64,000 nt of DNA, taken from Mycobacterium celatum. GTDB taxonomy: Bacteria > Actinomycetota > Actinomycetes > Mycobacteriales > Mycobacteriaceae. A program made the translations under genes and the position numbers. Location of the stretch: assembly GCF_002101595.1 (NCBI RefSeq), contig NZ_LQOM01000006.1, forward strand, positions 1 to 64,000, written 5' to 3'. The number at the start of each line of letters is the position of its first letter. Within the stretch, counting starts at the first letter, position 1. This document shows positions 54,443-63,539 of this stretch, piece by piece. The notes beneath the pieces are model-generated. The model searched no databases. It was not told the DNA's origin and saw only the letters and a list, made by a program, of their open reading frames with translations.

Positions 54443-55057
54443 TTAGGCGGAGCTGGTGCTGATTTCCGACGGCGCGCCTTTGAGGCCGCGCCAGAACAGG
54501 TTGATCATCAGCTCGGCCGCCTCGTCGACATCGGTGTCGCCGGTGCTCAGCCGGGTGGCCATCGCCTCGCCGGCTCCCACCAATGCCACGGCCATCATCT
54601 CGAAGTCGGTGCCCGGCTCGGGGTTTCGGGTGCCAGCCTGCAGCAGACGGGCCACCAGCTCGATGATCCGCTCGCGGCCCTCACGCACGGTCTGCGCGAA
54701 CGCCTGCGAACTGGTGGCCTGGGTGTACATCACGATCCACGACGCCCGGTTGGCGTCGATGTAGCGCAGAAACGACACAATGGTGTTGCGCAGCAAATCC
54801 TTTGGGCTCTGCTCGAGGTCGATGTCTTCGCGAACGCCGTCGATGAACCGGGACAGCTCGCGGTTCAGGCAGGCACCGAACAGTTCCTCCTTGGAGCCAT
54901 AGTACAGATACAGCATCGGTTTGGAGATCTCGGCCTTGGCGGCGATGGCGTCCATCGAGGTCTCGTGGTAGCCGTTGACCGAGAACATCTGCACGGCGGC
55001 GTCGAGCATCTGCTGCTCGCGGACAGCACGCGGTAACCGCTTGGTACCACCTGCCAT
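54443..55057 (-). CDS. TetR family transcriptional regulator (Rv0238-like)
   Basis: This 204-residue protein, equal in length to Rv0238, has a TetR DNA-binding N-terminus: LPRAVREQQMLDAAVQMFSV, ETSMDAIAAKAEISKPMLYL and YYGSKEELF. The C-terminal domain (about 80-204) is helical and may bind an acyl-CoA, by analogy with other regulators beside fad genes. The ATG at 55055-55057 gives the family length; the longer frame is rejected. A TTACCCTGGAGTCA site 31 bases upstream matches the fadA2-fabG4 palindrome, so autoregulation and control of the fad genes are likely. Confidence 0.9.
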   Translation of the reverse strand: MAGGTKRLPRAVREQQMLDAAVQMFSVNGYHETSMDAIAAKAEISKPMLYLYYGSKEELFGACLNRELSRFIDGVREDIDLEQSPKDLLRNTIVSFLRYIDANRASWIVMYTQATSSQAFAQTVREGRERIIELVARLLQAGTRNPEPGTDFEMMAVALVGAGEAMATRLSTGDTDVDEAAELMINLFWRGLKGAPSEISTSSA

Positions 55058-55087
55058 GGACTGTCCTTCGCCTGCAACCGGGTTATC

Positions 55088-55110
55088 TGACTCCAGGGTA
55101 AGCAATGCTT
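55088..55110 (-). promoter_or_regulatory. Operator-like site before the tetR gene
   Basis: Minus-strand TTACCCTGGAGTCA (55088-55101) agrees with TTACTCTGGAGTAA between fadA2 and fabG4 in 12 of 14 positions. Next to it AAGCA-A-TGCTT (55100-55110) is a perfect small palindrome. It lies in the 58-base gap between the tetR gene and the end of lpqI. Confidence 0.5.
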
Positions 55111-55115
55111 GCGCT

Positions 55116-56249
55116 CTACCTGCCACATCCGGGCGACGACTTCTTCATCACCGCAATCCGATGCAGCGAGGCGTCGACGGCCGGCTGGGCCAACTCGCCC
55201 GCCGCCAGCGCCTTCTCCAGCCGGTCCAGCACGGCCGGCACCTCGTCGGTGGTGACCCACAGCGCGACGTCACTGCCGGCCTGCAGGGCGTGCAAGGCCG
55301 CGTCGGGCACCCCGTAGCGTTCGTTGATCGCGGCCATGCTGGACAGGTCGTCGCTGAACACCGGCCCGTCGAAGGGCGGTCCGCCGTAGCCGCTGCCGGT
55401 GCGCAGCAGCTGCACGGCGGCCGGGCTCAAGCTGGCCGGCTGGTCGCCGGTCAGGCCGGGGACCTGCAGGTGACCGATCATCACCCCGACCGGTGACGCG
55501 GTGACCAGCGTCCGGTAGGGCACCAGGTCGTCGTTCTTGAGCTGGTCCAGCGGCGGCGTAATCACCCCGCCGGTGTGCGAGTCGCCCGAGCCATGCCCGT
55601 GGCCGGGGAAATGCTTGAGCACCGGCAGCAGTCCGGCGTCGCGCAGTCCCCGCGCATACGCGCCGGCATAGTCGGTGACCAGCGCCGGATCCGAACCGAA
55701 CGACCGGTCACCGATCACGGTGTCGTCGGCGGCGTCGGTGACGTCGACCACCGGAGCGAAGTCGATCGTGATGCCCAGGCCGCGCATCTTGTGGCCGCGC
55801 TCCAGCGCCATCGCGTAGACCTCGTCGGGGGTATGGGTCTGCGCCAGCACCCGCGCGGACGGCGCCGTGCCGATCAGCGGCGACAACCGGGACACCCGGC
55901 CGCCTTCTTCGTCGACGCTGATCGCGAGCGGCAGCGGGCCCGTAGCGCCGGTAATGCCGCCCAGCGAGCCGTCGGTAAGCATCGACAGGTCGGTCCAGCT
56001 GCCGATGAAGATGCCGCCGACATGGTGGTCGGTGACCACGGCCTTGGCGTCGGCGGCGTTGCGCACCCCCACCATGAGCAGCTGGGCCAGCTTGTCGCGG
56101 GCAGACAGGCCGGCTGTCGGGTCCCCGCAGGCAGTCCGGTGACCGGCGGCTGGGGTCGACGGCGCAGCGGATGGTTTGGTGTGGTGGCCGCATGCGGCAA
56201 CCATCGCCGACACCACGGCAAGCACCGCCAGGATGCGTGAAAAGGCCAT
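55116..56249 (-). CDS. lpqI: LpqI, lipoprotein family 3 beta-N-acetylglucosaminidase
   Basis: This 377-residue protein has a lipoprotein signal (about 1-20; VSAMVAACG, lipid-modified Cys20) and a GH3 NagZ-like barrel. The motif KHFPGHGHGSGDSHTGG holds the His of the Asp-His dyad, and FSDDLSSMAAI the nucleophile Asp. It is expected to act at the cell envelope on GlcNAc-containing muropeptides during peptidoglycan recycling, as shown for mycobacterial LpqI. Length is close to Rv0237 (388). Confidence 0.93.
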   Translation of the reverse strand: MAFSRILAVLAVVSAMVAACGHHTKPSAAPSTPAAGHRTACGDPTAGLSARDKLAQLLMVGVRNAADAKAVVTDHHVGGIFIGSWTDLSMLTDGSLGGITGATGPLPLAISVDEEGGRVSRLSPLIGTAPSARVLAQTHTPDEVYAMALERGHKMRGLGITIDFAPVVDVTDAADDTVIGDRSFGSDPALVTDYAGAYARGLRDAGLLPVLKHFPGHGHGSGDSHTGGVITPPLDQLKNDDLVPYRTLVTASPVGVMIGHLQVPGLTGDQPASLSPAAVQLLRTGSGYGGPPFDGPVFSDDLSSMAAINERYGVPDAALHALQAGSDVALWVTTDEVPAVLDRLEKALAAGELAQPAVDASLHRIAVMKKSSPGCGR

Positions 56250-56372
56250 CGGCCCATGCTGTCATGGGCACGAGTGCGCGACGGTCGTGGCTCCGGCGGC
56301 AGCGAACGCTCTGCTAGGTTGGGCGACTAGGTTTGGTGACCGCCCGGTCCAGGTATTTCGAGGAGTTTCCGG

Positions 56373-56546
56373 ATGAACCGGTTCGTTGCGCCCGCCGCAG
56401 CCAGCATTGTGGTCGGTCTGCTGCTGGGCGCCGCCGCGATCTTTGGGGTCACCTTGATGGTGCAGCAAGACACCAAGCCGCCACTGCCGGGCGGCGACCC
56501 GCAGTCGTCGGTGCTCAACCGGGTTGAGTACGGCAACCGCACCTAA
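56373..56546 (+). CDS. DUF2613 small membrane protein (Rv0236A-like)
   Basis: This 57-residue protein (MNRFVAPAAASIVVGLLLGA at its start) has one transmembrane helix and a Pro-rich tail ending EYGNRT. It is too short for usual gene finders, but matches my memory of Rv0236A, a conserved actinobacterial DUF2613 peptide upstream of aftD. The ATG follows AGGAG. Its last 23 bases overlap the aftD start, so the two are coupled, and a role with AftD in the membrane is possible but unproven. Confidence 0.85.
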   Translation: MNRFVAPAAASIVVGLLLGAAAIFGVTLMVQQDTKPPLPGGDPQSSVLNRVEYGNRT

Positions 56547-59500
56547 CCCGGCGGTGCCGGCCGTTTCGGCCGAGACCGCTTCGTCCGCTGTGACTCCGCT
56601 TTCCCGTCGTTGGCTGTGGTTGGTGGGGGCGGTGGCGCTGGTCCTGAGCTTTACCCAGGCGCCCGGGCAGATCTCCCCCGACACCAAACTCGACCTGACC
56701 GCCAACCCGCTGCGGTTCCTGGCCCGCGCCACCAACCTGTGGAACAGCGAGCTTCCGTTCGGGCAGGCGCAAAACCAGGCATACGGCTACCTGTTCCCGC
56801 ACGGCACGTTCTTCCTGGCCGGGCATCTGCTGGGGTTGCCGGGCTGGGTGACCCAGCGGCTGTGGTGGGCGCTGCTGCTCACCGTCGGTTTTTGGGGGCT
56901 GCTGCGGGTCGCCGAGGCGCTGGGTGTCGGAAGCCCGACGTCACGCGTGATCGCCGCGGCGGCGTTCGCGCTGTCCCCGCGGGTGCTGACCACGCTGGGG
57001 TCGATCTCGTCGGAAACCTTGCCGATCATGCTGGCGCCCTGGGTGCTGCTGTCGACGATCCTCGCGTTACGGGGCGAGGGGTCGCTGCGACGGCTGGCCG
57101 GGCAGGCCGGACTGGCGGTGGCGCTGATGGGCGCGGTCAACGCGATCGCGACGCTGGCGGGGTGCCTGCCGGCGGTGATCTGGTGGGCCTGCCATCGGCC
57201 GAACCGGGTGTGGTGGCGCTTCACCGCCTGGTGGCTGCTGGCGCTGACGCTCGCGATGACGTGGTGGCTGGTGGCGCTGGTGTTGATGGCCCGAATCAGC
57301 CCACCGTTTCTGGACTTCATCGAGTCGTCGGGTGTGACCACGCAATGGTCGTCGCTGGTGGAGGTGCTGCGGGGCACCGAGAGCTGGACACCGTTCGTGG
57401 CGCCCAACGCGACCGCGGGTGCGCCGCTGGTCACCGGCACCACCGCGATCCTGGCCACCAGCCTGGTGGCCGCGGCCGGGATGGCCGGCCTCGCGATGTC
57501 CGGCATGCCCGCTCGCGGTCGGCTGGTGACGATGCTGCTGGTCGGGGTGGCGCTGATCGCCGCCGGCTACTCCGGCGGGCTAGGGTCGCCGCTGGCCCAT
57601 CACGTGCAGGCTTTTCTGGACGCCGGCGGGGCACCGCTGCGCAACGTGCACAAGCTGGAATCGCTGATCCGGATCCCGCTGGTGCTGGGTTTGGCGCAGC
57701 TGCTGAGCCGCGTGCCATTGCCGGGCAGCGCGCCGGCGCGGGTGTGGCTGCGGGCCTTCGACCACCCGGAACGCGACAGGCGGGTCGCGGTCGGGATCGT
57801 CGTGATGGTCGCGCTGATGGTCAGCACGTCGCTCGCGTGGACCGGTCGGCTGACCCCGCCCGGCGCGTTCCGCGCGATACCGCAGTATTGGCACGACGCC
57901 GCCGGCTGGCTCGACGAGCACAACACGGGCGGGCGGGTACTGGTCGTCCCGGGCGCGCCGTTCGCCACCCAGGTGTGGGGCACCAGCCACGACGAGCCGC
58001 TGCAGGTGCTGGGCGGAAGCTCGTGGGGTGTGCGCGATTCGATTCCGCTGACCCCGCCGCAGACCATCCGCGCGCTGGACTCCGTGCAGCGGCTGCTCGC
58101 CGCCGGTCGGCCGTCCGCGGGTTTGGCGGATACCCTTGCCCGGCAAGGTATTTCTTATGTCGTGCTGCGCAATGACCTGGACCCCGACACGTCGCGCTCG
58201 GCGCGTCCGATCCTGGTGCACCGGGCCATCGTCGGCTCGCCGCGGCTGGCGAAGGTGGCGCAGTTCGGCGCGCCGGTCGGGCCCGGGCCGGTGTCGGGGT
58301 TTGTCAGCGACAGCGAACTGCGGCCGCGGTATCCCGCGGTGGAGATCTACCGGGTCGACGCCACCGCCGGGAATCCGGGAGCGCCGTACGTCGCCGACAT
58401 CGACGAGCTGCCCCGGGTCGACGGCGGGCCTGAAGTGCTGTTGCGCCTCGACGAACGCCGGCGGCTGCGCGGTCGGCCGGCGCTGGGACCGGTGCTGCTG
58501 ACGGCCGACGCCCAGCGCGCCGGTCTGCCGCTGCCCGTCGTGACCGTCAGCGACACCCCGGTCGCGCGGGAGACCGATTACGGCCGCGTCGACCACCACT
58601 CGTCGGCGATCCGTGCGGCCGGCGATGCCCGGCACACCTTCAACCGGGTACCGGATTACCCCACACCGGGCGCGCAGACCGTCTACGGCGGCTGGACCGG
58701 CGGGCGGCTGACGGTATCCAGCTCGTCGTCGGATGCCACCGCGCTGCCCGACGTCGCACCGGCCGCCTCACCGGCGGCCGCGATCGACGGCGACCCGGCG
58801 ACCGCGTGGGTCTCCAACGGGCTGCAGTCCGCCGTCGGCCAGTGGCTGCAGGTGGATTTCGACCACCCGGTGACCAACGGCGTCATCACGCTCACGCCCA
58901 GCGCGACCGCCGTCGGCGCCCAGGTCCGCCGCATCCAGATCGAAACCGTCAACGGCACCACCACGCTGCGCTTCGACGAGGCCGGCAAGCCGCTCAGTGC
59001 GGCGCTGCCCTACGGCGAAACCCCGTGGCTGCGAATCACCGCGATCGGCACCGACAACGGCTCCGCCGGTGTGCAGTTCGGCATCACCGACTTGTCGATC
59101 ACCCAGTACGACGCGTCCGGCTTCGCCCACCCGATTGATCTGCGGCACACCGTGCGGGTTCCGGCGCCGCCGCCCAACAGCGCGGTGGCGGGATGGGATC
59201 TCGGTTCCGAGCTGCTGGGCCGACCAGGCTGCGCCCGCGGTCCGCGAGACATGCGCTGCGCCGCCTCGATGGCGCTCACCCCGGAAACACCGGCCACCTT
59301 CAGCCGCACGCTGAACGTGCCGGGCCCGGTGTCGGTGACGCCGACGGTATGGGTGCGGGCCCGGCAGGGCCCGAAGCTGGCCGACCTGCTCGCCGCGCCG
59401 GACACTGCCCGGGCGCGCGGCGACTCCGACCTGGTCGACGTCCTGGGTTCGGCGTACGCGGCCACCGACGGCGATCCGGCGACCGCGTGGACGGCGCCGC

Positions 59501-60750
59501 AGCGGGTGGTGCAGCACAAGACGCCGCCGACGCTGACCGTGAGCTTGCCGCGGCCGGCAGAGGTGGCCGGTTTACGGCTCACCCCCAGCGCTTCGGCGGT
59601 GCCCACGCATCCGAGCATGGTCGCCGTCGACCTGGGCGACGGCCCCCAGACGCGCGAGCTGAAATCCGGCGACGGGGCGCCGCAGACCGTGCTGTTGAAA
59701 CCGCGGGTCACCGACACCATCAGGGTCAGCCTGCTCGACTGGGTCGACGTGATCGACCGCACCGCGCTGGGCTTCGACCAGCTCAAGCCGCCGGGACTGG
59801 CCGAGATCGCGGTGCTGGGCAGCGACGGCAAACCGGTCGCGGCCGCCGATGCCGCCCGCAACCGCTCCCGCGAGGTCACCGTCGACTGCAGCCGGGGCCC
59901 GGTCGTCGCGATCGCCGGGCGGTTCGTGCACACGGCGATCAAGTCCACGGTGGGCGCGCTGCTCGACGGCGAGCCGGTGGCGGCCCAGCCGTGTGACCAT
60001 GAACCGATCGCGTTGCCGGCCGGTCAGCAGGAGCTGTTGATCAGTCCGGGCGAGCAGTTCGTCGTCGACGGCGCCCAGCTGAACGCCGCCGAATTGCCCA
60101 GCGCGACAACGAATCCCGTGGAAGCCGCGGTGTGGGGTCCGGCGCATCGCGAGGTTCGGGTAGCCGCGGCGACGACCACTCGGGTGCTGGTGGTGCCGGA
60201 AAGCATCAATCGCGGCTGGGTGGCGCATACCAGCACCGGGACCCGGCTCAACCCGGTCGCCGTCAACGGCTGGCAGCAGGGCTGGGTGGTGCCGGCGGGA
60301 ACCTCCGGCCCCATCACGCTGACATTCGCGCCCAACTCGGCTTACCGCGGCGGCCTGGCCGGCGGCCTGGCTCTGCTGCCGCTGTTGGTGCTGATGGCGT
60401 TGTGGCGCGGTCGCCGGCGACCGCCCGATGACTCACCGGCGCAACCGTGGGCGCCGGGCCGGTGGGCGGCCGTTGCGATGCTGGGAGCCGGCGTCGTGAT
60501 CGCCGGCGCGGCCGGTGTCCTGGTATTCGCCGCCTTCCTCGGCGTGCGATGGCTGCGACCGCACCACCGATGGACCGTCGGTTTGAGTGCGGCCGGACTG
60601 ATCCTGGCCGGCGCAGCGCTGTCGCGGCATCCGTGGCGGTCGGTGGACGGCTATGCCGGGCATTCGGCCGGTGTGCAACTGCTGGCGCTGATTTCGCTCG
60701 GGGCCTTGGTCGGCTCGGTGGTGGTATTGCGACCACGCGAACCTGGGTAA
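56524..60750 (+). CDS. aftD: AftD, arabinofuranosyltransferase (GT-C)
   Basis: This 1408-residue membrane protein adds arabinofuranose to arabinogalactan and lipoarabinomannan from decaprenyl-phospho-arabinose. The N-terminal half (about 25-440) has many transmembrane helices with a GT-C loop near QISPDTKLDLTANPLRFL that carries acidic residues. The periplasmic part contains two discoidin-like modules, near 735-860 (AIDGDPATAWVSNGLQSAVG) and 970-1080 (TDGDPATAWTAPQ). The C-terminus returns to the membrane (LLPLLVLMALWRG and later helices). The TTG start overlaps the DUF2613 gene; it could begin a few codons later. The enzyme is essential in M. smegmatis and binds an acyl carrier protein in the published structure. 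Confidence 0.95.
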   Translation: MSTATAPNPAVPAVSAETASSAVTPLSRRWLWLVGAVALVLSFTQAPGQISPDTKLDLTANPLRFLARATNLWNSELPFGQAQNQAYGYLFPHGTFFLAGHLLGLPGWVTQRLWWALLLTVGFWGLLRVAEALGVGSPTSRVIAAAAFALSPRVLTTLGSISSETLPIMLAPWVLLSTILALRGEGSLRRLAGQAGLAVALMGAVNAIATLAGCLPAVIWWACHRPNRVWWRFTAWWLLALTLAMTWWLVALVLMARISPPFLDFIESSGVTTQWSSLVEVLRGTESWTPFVAPNATAGAPLVTGTTAILATSLVAAAGMAGLAMSGMPARGRLVTMLLVGVALIAAGYSGGLGSPLAHHVQAFLDAGGAPLRNVHKLESLIRIPLVLGLAQLLSRVPLPGSAPARVWLRAFDHPERDRRVAVGIVVMVALMVSTSLAWTGRLTPPGAFRAIPQYWHDAAGWLDEHNTGGRVLVVPGAPFATQVWGTSHDEPLQVLGGSSWGVRDSIPLTPPQTIRALDSVQRLLAAGRPSAGLADTLARQGISYVVLRNDLDPDTSRSARPILVHRAIVGSPRLAKVAQFGAPVGPGPVSGFVSDSELRPRYPAVEIYRVDATAGNPGAPYVADIDELPRVDGGPEVLLRLDERRRLRGRPALGPVLLTADAQRAGLPLPVVTVSDTPVARETDYGRVDHHSSAIRAAGDARHTFNRVPDYPTPGAQTVYGGWTGGRLTVSSSSSDATALPDVAPAASPAAAIDGDPATAWVSNGLQSAVGQWLQVDFDHPVTNGVITLTPSATAVGAQVRRIQIETVNGTTTLRFDEAGKPLSAALPYGETPWLRITAIGTDNGSAGVQFGITDLSITQYDASGFAHPIDLRHTVRVPAPPPNSAVAGWDLGSELLGRPGCARGPRDMRCAASMALTPETPATFSRTLNVPGPVSVTPTVWVRARQGPKLADLLAAPDTARARGDSDLVDVLGSAYAATDGDPATAWTAPQRVVQHKTPPTLTVSLPRPAEVAGLRLTPSASAVPTHPSMVAVDLGDGPQTRELKSGDGAPQTVLLKPRVTDTIRVSLLDWVDVIDRTALGFDQLKPPGLAEIAVLGSDGKPVAAADAARNRSREVTVDCSRGPVVAIAGRFVHTAIKSTVGALLDGEPVAAQPCDHEPIALPAGQQELLISPGEQFVVDGAQLNAAELPSATTNPVEAAVWGPAHREVRVAAATTTRVLVVPESINRGWVAHTSTGTRLNPVAVNGWQQGWVVPAGTSGPITLTFAPNSAYRGGLAGGLALLPLLVLMALWRGRRRPPDDSPAQPWAPGRWAAVAMLGAGVVIAGAAGVLVFAAFLGVRWLRPHHRWTVGLSAAGLILAGAALSRHPWRSVDGYAGHSAGVQLLALISLGALVGSVVVLRPREPG

Positions 60751-60789
60751 GCGAGACAATAGAAGTCCACCGTCCGAGGAGCCGCGGGC

Positions 60790-62235
60790 ATGGGATGGTT
60801 CAGCGCACCCGAATATTGGCTGGGCAGGCTGGTACTGGAGCGTGGTATCGCAGCCGTCTACCTGATTGCGTTCGTCGCGGCAGCCCGGCAGTTCCGTGCG
60901 TTGATCGGCGAGCACGGGATGCTGCCGGTGCCGCAGTTCCTGGCTCGAGTGACTTTCCGGGACGTCCCGAGCATCTTCCATTTCCGCTACTCCGATCGGT
61001 TTTTCGCCGCCGTCGCCTGGTTCGGTGCAGCGCTGTCTGCCGCAATCGTCGCCGGCGTGGCGGGTCTGGTGCCGCTCTGGGCCGCCATGCTGATGTGGCT
61101 GGTGCTGTGGGTGCTCTACCTGTCGATCGTCAACGTCGGGCAGACCTGGTATTCGTTCGGCTGGGAGTCGCTGCTGCTCGAGACCGGCTTCCTGGCGATT
61201 TTCCTCGGCAACGACCATGTGGCCCCGCCGGTTCTGACCATGTGGCTGGCCCGCTTGCTACTGTTCCGGCTCGAGTTCGGCGCGGGGCTGATCAAGCTGC
61301 GCGGTGATCGATGCTGGCGCGACCTGACCTGCCTGTACTACCACCACGAGACGCAGCCGATGCCGGGACCGTTCAGCTGGTTCTTCCATCACCTGCCCAA
61401 GCCGCTGCACCGGATCGAAGTGGCGGGCAATCATTTCGCGCAGCTGGTCGTGCCGTTCGCATTGTTCGCGCCGCAGCCGGTGGCCAGCATCGCGGGCACG
61501 ATCGTTGTGATCACCCAGCTGTGGCTGGTGGCGTCCGGCAACTTCGCCTGGCTCAATTGGCTGACGATCCTGTTGGGTTGCAGCGTGATCGACGTGTCGT
61601 CGGCGTCGGCCGTGTTGTCAATTCCTCAGCAGCCGGCGATGACCGAGCCGCCGGCCTGGTTCGCGGTGTTGGTGATCGCGTTCGCCGCGGTGTCGGTGTT
61701 CTTGAGCTACTGGCCGGTGCGCAACATGATCTCGCGCCGGCAGCGGATGAACATGTCGTTCAACCCATTTCACTTGATCAACACCTACGGAGCGTTCGGC
61801 AGCATCGGTCGGACTCGTTACGAGGTGGTCATCGAGGGGACCGACGAGCCGACCATCACCAGGCAGACGGTATGGAAGGAATACGAATTCAAGGGCAAGC
61901 CGGGCCCGGTGGACAAGCTGCCGCGACAATGGGCGCCCTACCACCTGCGGCTGGACTGGCTGATGTGGTTCGCCGCGATCTCCCCGCACTATGCATATCC
62001 GTGGCTGCGCGCGTTCCTGGTGCGATTGCTCGAAAACGATCCGCCGACCCTACGACTGTTGCGCCGCAACCCATTCCCGGGTTCACCGCCGAAATTCGTC
62101 CGCGCCCAGCTCTACCATTACCGGTTCACCACGGCGCGGGAGCTGATCCGGGAACGCGCGTGGTGGCATCGCACACTCGAGGGTCTCTACGTTCCGCCGG
62201 TCGCGTTGGAGAAAGTACATCGGGCTACCCCGTAG
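60790..62235 (+). CDS. Membrane protein, lipase maturation factor-like (Rv0235c-like)
   Basis: This 481-residue protein has about seven hydrophobic helices and the features of the lipase maturation factor (LMF1) family: FEFGAGLIKLRGD-like RLEFGAGLIKLRGDRCWRDL, then LTCLYYHHETQPMPGP, HLINTYGAFGSIGRTRYEVV, and the soluble C-terminal block WKEYEFKGKPG and APYHLRLDWLMWF. The family in animals folds lipases in the ER; the bacterial role is unknown. It follows aftD by 39 bases and may share its transcript. Length equals Rv0235c (482). Confidence 0.88.
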   Translation: MGWFSAPEYWLGRLVLERGIAAVYLIAFVAAARQFRALIGEHGMLPVPQFLARVTFRDVPSIFHFRYSDRFFAAVAWFGAALSAAIVAGVAGLVPLWAAMLMWLVLWVLYLSIVNVGQTWYSFGWESLLLETGFLAIFLGNDHVAPPVLTMWLARLLLFRLEFGAGLIKLRGDRCWRDLTCLYYHHETQPMPGPFSWFFHHLPKPLHRIEVAGNHFAQLVVPFALFAPQPVASIAGTIVVITQLWLVASGNFAWLNWLTILLGCSVIDVSSASAVLSIPQQPAMTEPPAWFAVLVIAFAAVSVFLSYWPVRNMISRRQRMNMSFNPFHLINTYGAFGSIGRTRYEVVIEGTDEPTITRQTVWKEYEFKGKPGPVDKLPRQWAPYHLRLDWLMWFAAISPHYAYPWLRAFLVRLLENDPPTLRLLRRNPFPGSPPKFVRAQLYHYRFTTARELIRERAWWHRTLEGLYVPPVALEKVHRATP

Positions 62236-62243
62236 CGCTTGCC

Positions 62244-63125
62244 CTACCGGTTCGCCCTGGCGCGGATGCCGTCTTCGATTTTTTTGCCGATGTCGGGGTC
62301 GATGTTGTACCAGTATTGGACTACTCGGGACAGCACGGGTTCTTTGACGCCGTCGGTGACGTGGTGAACGACGTTGTGTACCAGGCGTTCGCGCGCCGCG
62401 TCGTCCATGACCTCGGGCACCAGAGCGCCGGCCTGGCTCCAGTCGTCGTCATCGGGTCGCAGCGTGTAGGCGGCGCGCATGATCTCCCCGTCGGTGGCCC
62501 AGCGCACCTCAGAGGCGCGGTCGGGATCGGCTTTGGGCCCGCCGACGGAGTTAGGGGCATACACCGGGTCGGTGGAGTTGACAAATCGCATCTGCCCGTC
62601 CTTGGAATAGGAGCGCACCGCACAGCGGGGGGCGTTGACCGGGATCTGGTTGTGGTTGGCCCCGACCCGGTAGCGGTGGGCATCGGCGTAGGCGAAACTG
62701 CGCCCCAGCAACAGCTTGTCCGGGCTTAGCCCACAGCCGGGCACCAGGTCGTGCGGCGCAAAGGTGCCCTGCTCGACCTCGGTGTGGTGATCAGTCACGT
62801 TGCGGTCCAACGTCATCGTGCCCAAATCGATGAGCGGATAATCGGCGTGCGGCCACACCTTGGTCACATCGAACGGGTTGAGCCGATACGTTTTCGCGTC
62901 GGCGAACGGCATGATCTGCACCTTCAGCGACCAGCTCGGATACTCCCCGCGCTCGATCGCCTCATGCAGATCGCGCATACAACAATCCGGGTCGGTGCCG
63001 GCCAGCCGATCCCCCTCCTCCTGGGTCAACCACTCGATACCCTGATTGGTTTTGAAGTGATACTTCACCCAGCAGTGTTGATCCAGCTAAAGGCATGCAA
63101 GCCATAGCCATGCGGTTGATTGGCA
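62244..63125 (-). pseudogene. katA: 5'-truncated monofunctional haem catalase
   Basis: An open frame of 274 codons (62244-63068) encodes the C-terminal half of a clade 3 catalase: KYHFKTNQGIEWLTQEEGDR, TKVWPHADYPLIDLGTMTLD, and RSFAYADAHRYRVGANHNQI with the haem-ligand Tyr. The N-terminal half with the catalytic His and Asn is missing. Upstream, in another frame, PHGYGLHAFSWINTAG and fragments like ILLSD are recognisable as the preceding catalase segment, so a small deletion and a larger loss have broken the gene. It cannot give an active catalase. M. tuberculosis has, as I recall, gabD1 in this place. Confidence 0.88.
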
Positions 63126-63177
63126 TGTCAGACAGCAGAATCCGTCGGCGTCGCCATCGGCGGTACAGAACGAAACC

Positions 63178-63408
63178 TTGGAGGTCATACGCTCTTTGGT
63201 ACATCCCGGAGGCGTGGCCCCGGAAGGGGAACACTTCATCCCGTGGAATGAGTCGCTCGATCATTCGATGCACAAGGTTTTCCACGGCTACGTCAAGCAT
63301 TACGACGACCTCGAGCGATGGATGTACTCCGCTTACCTGCAGCTCACCGACACGGGTCAAGAGCTGGCACGGTCGATCGAAGACAAAGACATACAGGGGT
63401 ACAGATAG
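63178..63408 (+). CDS. Orphan short frame, possible gene fragment
   Basis: This frame of 76 codons, from a TTG, ends GQELARSIEDKDIQGYR. Its second part (WNESLDHSMHKVFHGYVKHY, then DLERWMYSAYLQLT) has codon third positions rich in G and C and reads like a real, helical protein. The first codons overlap the catalase remains on the other strand and are less convincing. I recognise no family. It may be the 3' fragment of a gene lost with the catalase 5' half, or a small gene. Confidence 0.35.
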   Translation: MEVIRSLVHPGGVAPEGEHFIPWNESLDHSMHKVFHGYVKHYDDLERWMYSAYLQLTDTGQELARSIEDKDIQGYR

Positions 63409-63539
63409 GAACCCTAATAGTGGGCCTCCAAGGCTGAAGCATCGCGGAACGCCGTCGAAGCTGCTTTGACAGTGCGAGACTTGTCCGCAGCACTAGCCGG
63501 CAGGGCTTGCTGAAGGACGCGCGTGCGGAAGGAGGTGTC
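63409..63539. other. LysR leader region
   Basis: No gene is seen here. The segment contains the ribosome site AAGGAGGT (63529-63536) of the LysR gene. The gap between the catalase remains and the LysR gene is where the shared promoter of a divergent regulator and its target would lie. Confidence 0.5.

Noticed and set aside
62962..63360. Minus-strand frame of 132 codons as the N-terminus of the catalase.
   Set aside because: Its sequence does not align with catalase N-terminal blocks and is out of frame with the C-terminal part; only short pieces near 63085-63130 are catalase-like in yet another frame.
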